DNA of 7,461 bases from an uncultured Clostridia bacterium (GTDB lineage: Bacteria > Bacillota > Clostridia > Peptostreptococcales > Anaerovoracaceae). Of this stretch, positions 5,785 to 7,461 are shown piece after piece. The stretch is from assembly GCA_934277655.1 (NCBI GenBank), contig CAKQVC010000092.1, forward strand, positions 1 to 7,461, read 5' to 3'. The translations under genes and the position numbers were made by a program. Under the pieces are notes generated by a model. That model ran no database searches and had not been told where the DNA came from. It saw only the letters and a list, made by a program, of their open reading frames with translations. Within the stretch, counting starts at the first letter, position 1. Each line of letters opens with the position of its first letter.

Positions 5785-5892
5785 GGAAGAAATACATATT
5801 CTGAAGAACAGAAGACGTTCCTTGTTGATTATGAACTTACAATTGTGAAAGCCATTCATGTGTTTAAAAAAATGCCTTGTTTTTTTGAATAA
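5764..5892 (+). CDS. Possible 42-residue small protein or gene remnant
   Basis: The frame starts at ATG 5764 and ends at TAA 5890-5892. The upstream part is open back to a stop at 5719-5721. The peptide has a natural-looking composition, with NTYSEEQKTF followed by LVDYELTIVKAIHVFKKMP, which could form a strand and an amphipathic helix. There is no convincing ribosome binding site before 5764, and the promoter-like element 5756-5784 overlaps its start. I do not recognise the protein. It could be the truncated 3' end of a longer gene, a leader peptide for fic, or a chance frame. It ends 42 nt before the fic start and in the same AT-rich base composition. Confidence 0.25.
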   Translation: MADGNYNGRNTYSEEQKTFLVDYELTIVKAIHVFKKMPCFFE

Positions 5893-5905
5893 GGTATCGT
5901 ATTAT
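5877..5905 (+). promoter_or_regulatory. Second candidate promoter directly before fic
   Basis: TTGTTT (5877-5882) and TATTAT (5900-5905) are 17 bp apart, placing a start near 5912 with a leader of about 23 nt. A weak inverted repeat, ATGCCTT (5872-5878) with AAGGTAT (5891-5897), overlaps it and could be an operator. Because the region is AT-rich, the match is only moderate. Confidence 0.35.
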
Positions 5906-5920
5906 GGGTAGTATATTAAA

Positions 5921-5931
5921 AAGGAGGTGAT
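5921..5931 (+). promoter_or_regulatory. Near-perfect Shine-Dalgarno that fixes the fic TTG start
   Basis: The sequence AAGGAGGTGAT is complementary to the 3' end of 16S rRNA along its whole length. Its GGAGG core ends 7 nt before the TTG at 5935. No ATG or GTG lies at a suitable distance in any frame that continues, so the TTG is the start. Confidence 0.85.
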
Positions 5932-5934
5932 ATT

Positions 5935-7152
5935 TTGAAAAATAAAGGTTATGTATTACTAAAAAGTCTATATTATGACCATAAAGAAGAATATGAAGCT
6001 CTTTATGAGAGCAGATTTAATTCGAATGAATGCGTTCATCTGAACTTCTCAATAGCAAATAATCCTGCATTTTTTTTAGAAACACCTGAACTTATGAAGA
6101 AAGTTGTAGAAATTACCAGACTTGATAAAGCAATTTCCCAATTATCTAATTCTCTCCCAGGCATTGCGTTGAAGCAATATATAAACAAATGCCTTATCGA
6201 TGAAATCGTCATTACTAATAACATAGAAGGTGTTCACAGTACAAGAAAAGAAATCGGAGAAATACTGGATGATTTAGAAGGAAAAAGTGATAAAAGATTT
6301 TTTGGTCTAGTTAATAAGTATAATGCACTAATAACAGGAAGCTATGTATCAATAAAGGATAGTCGCGATATTAGAGAACTCTACGATGAAATGTTTCTCA
6401 CAGAAATTATTGAGGAAAATCCAAAGGATGCGCCTGATGGTGAGATATTCAGAAAAGATCATGTTAATGTTGTAGATTCAAGGCAAAAAGTAATTCATCA
6501 TGGTTTATATCCGGAAAGCAAAATAATCAGCAGCATGGATGATGCTATAAACATTCTGAACGACGATGATATAGATCCTTTGTTTAGGATATCGATATTC
6601 CATTATCTGTTTGGATATATACATCCATTCTATAATGGTAATGGGCGTCTAAACAGGTTCATAAGCAGTTATTATCTTGCGAACACTCTTGAATCAATTA
6701 TGGGATATCGCCTGTCCTATACAATCAAAGAAAACATAAATAAGTATTACAAGAGTTTTAAGGTAGTGAACGAAGAAATAAATAAAGGTGATATCACACC
6801 ATTCATTTTCACATATCTTGATTTTATTAAAGAATCAGCTATGAATCTAAGAAACGGTCTGGTTGAGAAGGCTAAGAAACTAGAACTGTTCGCAAAACAG
6901 CTTGCATCATTGCCATATGGCAATGATGAGAAGTATAGTCGCCTGTATTACTACTTGCTTCAGGCCTCACTGTTTTCGGAGATTGGAATCTCAACCAGTG
7001 AACTGTTACAATACTTAAACGTAAGCAGACCTACTTTGCTAAAACGTTTGAATAACATCGATGAAAGCAATCTGCTGATTACAGAAAAACGTGATTTAAA
7101 TAAATTTTATCAGCTGAATTTAGATACTCTGGCAGACATGATTAAAAACTAA
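5935..7152 (+). CDS. Fic-domain protein with N-terminal inhibitory motif and C-terminal winged helix
   Basis: Fic enzymes transfer AMP or related groups from a nucleotide to Ser, Thr or Tyr of a target protein. The 405-residue product shows an N-terminal Fic_N-like region (about residues 30-115) containing TNNIEG (94-99). This fits the (S/T)xxxE(G/N) inhibitory motif, with Glu98 expected to block ATP gamma-phosphate binding. The Fic core (about 150-295) carries a complete HPFYNGNGRLNR (230-241), with catalytic His230 and phosphate-binding residues. The C-terminal part (about 345-400: IGISTSELLQYLNVSRPTLLKRL) looks like a winged helix-turn-helix and may bind DNA. The protein is therefore probably a self-inhibited (class II) AMPylator with possible autoregulation; target and toxicity are unknown. 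The gene is clearly more AT-rich than the operon upstream of ssrA, which suggests acquisition. It starts with TTG behind an excellent Shine-Dalgarno and has no obvious terminator. Confidence 0.92.
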   Translation: MKNKGYVLLKSLYYDHKEEYEALYESRFNSNECVHLNFSIANNPAFFLETPELMKKVVEITRLDKAISQLSNSLPGIALKQYINKCLIDEIVITNNIEGVHSTRKEIGEILDDLEGKSDKRFFGLVNKYNALITGSYVSIKDSRDIRELYDEMFLTEIIEENPKDAPDGEIFRKDHVNVVDSRQKVIHHGLYPESKIISSMDDAINILNDDDIDPLFRISIFHYLFGYIHPFYNGNGRLNRFISSYYLANTLESIMGYRLSYTIKENINKYYKSFKVVNEEINKGDITPFIFTYLDFIKESAMNLRNGLVEKAKKLELFAKQLASLPYGNDEKYSRLYYYLLQASLFSEIGISTSELLQYLNVSRPTLLKRLNNIDESNLLITEKRDLNKFYQLNLDTLADMIKN

Positions 7153-7168
7153 ATGCAGATGAGCCTGA

Positions 7169-7296
7169 GTGTGCCAGGCAGGGCACAAGTCTTACGGATG
7201 AAAGTCCCGTCACAGGTATTTACCGTCGCTTTGTTGTCGAACGCAAGCAGGCTGCAGGGTGGAAAGTATAAAGCACCACAATCTAAGAAATATGAA
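7169..7296 (+). mobile_element. Possible 5' fragment of a group II intron
   Basis: The stretch begins with GTGTG at 7169-7173, a fit to the intron 5' consensus GUGYG. A small hairpin follows: GTGCC (7171-7175) can pair with GGCAC (7182-7186). GGATGAAAGTCCCGTCAC, GTCGCTTTGTTGTCGAACGC and GGCTGCAGGGTGGAAAG (about 7196-7268) are reminiscent of domain I of bacterial group II introns, as I remember them. No reverse transcriptase, domain V or 3' end is seen before a different gene tail begins at 7297, so at most a truncated copy is present. This is a recollection of pattern, not an alignment. Confidence 0.35.
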
Positions 7297-7335
7297 GAGA
7301 AGCTCGTATCAGCCATTGACCGATACGAGCTTCTC
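7297..7335 (-). terminator. Perfect hairpin after the right-edge minus-strand gene
   Basis: Bases 7297-7310 are the exact reverse complement of 7322-7335, forming a 14-bp stem with an 11-nt loop. On the minus strand it starts 3 nt after the TAA at 7341-7339 and is followed by the pyrimidine-rich TTCATATTTCTT. On the plus strand the hairpin is followed by a poorer CACTTATT. It is most likely the terminator of the gene entering from the right. Confidence 0.6.
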
Positions 7336-7338
7336 CAC

Positions 7339-7461
7339 TTATTCTCTATTTCCAGTAATGTAATAGTCGCAATAGTCGCCGCCGATTGCAGGCGTCACGT
7401 TCTTCGCAGAACAAGTCTCAGATGCAGATCGGCATAACGGTCGTCCTGCCTCCGTCCCAGC
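7339..7461 (-). CDS. C-terminal end of an unidentified gene entering from the right edge
   Basis: This frame is open from the window edge to the TAA at 7341-7339, giving the last 40 residues of a protein. The visible end is SAKNVTPAIGGDYCDYYITGNRE, with a plausible Gly/Asp/Tyr-rich pattern and three Cys in the visible part. Other minus-strand frames stop earlier. The stop lies 3 nt before a perfect hairpin, as expected for a real gene end. The family is not recognised and the tail is too short to judge function. A plus-strand frame over the same bases (7153-7437) overlaps the hairpin and has no ribosome binding site. Confidence 0.4.
   Translation of the reverse strand, partial: AGTEAGRPLCRSASETCSAKNVTPAIGGDYCDYYITGNRE

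Noticed and set aside
7153..7437. Plus-strand open frame of 94 codons directly after fic
   Set aside because: No ribosome binding site. It runs through the intron-like stretch, a perfect terminator hairpin and a better-supported minus-strand gene end.

Overview
The window looks like chromosomal DNA from a low-to-mid GC Clostridia, most likely a Lachnospiraceae-type gut anaerobe. This rests on strong AGGAGG-type ribosome binding sites, the protein styles and the gene order. The genus cannot be fixed from the sequence alone.

Left part (1-2066). A class II fructose-bisphosphate aldolase gene (fba, minus strand) runs off the left edge. Upstream of it is a minus-strand gene for a small, probably membrane-anchored or secreted protein of unknown function (1001-1411). 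A short plus-strand gene (about 1580-1849), also unknown, diverges from it. Two consecutive hairpins (1881-1920 and 1932-1980) then separate this gene from the convergent gene at 2067-2591.

Middle (2067-5145). The minus-strand gene 2067-2591 encodes a membrane-anchored protein with a YceG/MltG-like (LysM-like) C-terminal segment but no lytic domain. A compact divergent promoter region (2634-2680) separates it from a tightly packed plus-strand operon. The operon contains an RluA-family pseudouridine synthase, signal peptidase I (lepB), a second signal-peptidase-like protein whose catalytic Ser and Lys positions are Ala and Arg, and smpB. The first gene has a TATAAT box 7 nt before its ATG and no visible ribosome binding site, so its mRNA may be leaderless. 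The rest of the operon is joined by overlaps or short gaps.

ssrA (5272-5643) follows smpB, with its own promoter and terminator. It encodes tmRNA with proteolysis tag AKNNNNFALAA. SmpB and tmRNA together perform trans-translation, so their adjacency is functionally coherent.

Right part (5680-7461). Composition becomes visibly more AT-rich and the content looks accessory. There is a possible 42-codon small ORF, then a fic gene with a TTG start and a near-perfect Shine-Dalgarno. The Fic protein carries an N-terminal inhibitory motif, a complete Fic motif and a C-terminal winged-helix-like segment. A short stretch after it resembles the 5' end of a group II intron. At the right edge there is a convergent minus-strand gene tail followed by a perfect 14-bp hairpin. 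The 3' end of ssrA is a known integration hotspot, so this segment may be the edge of an island, but no integrase or duplicated attachment site is visible here.
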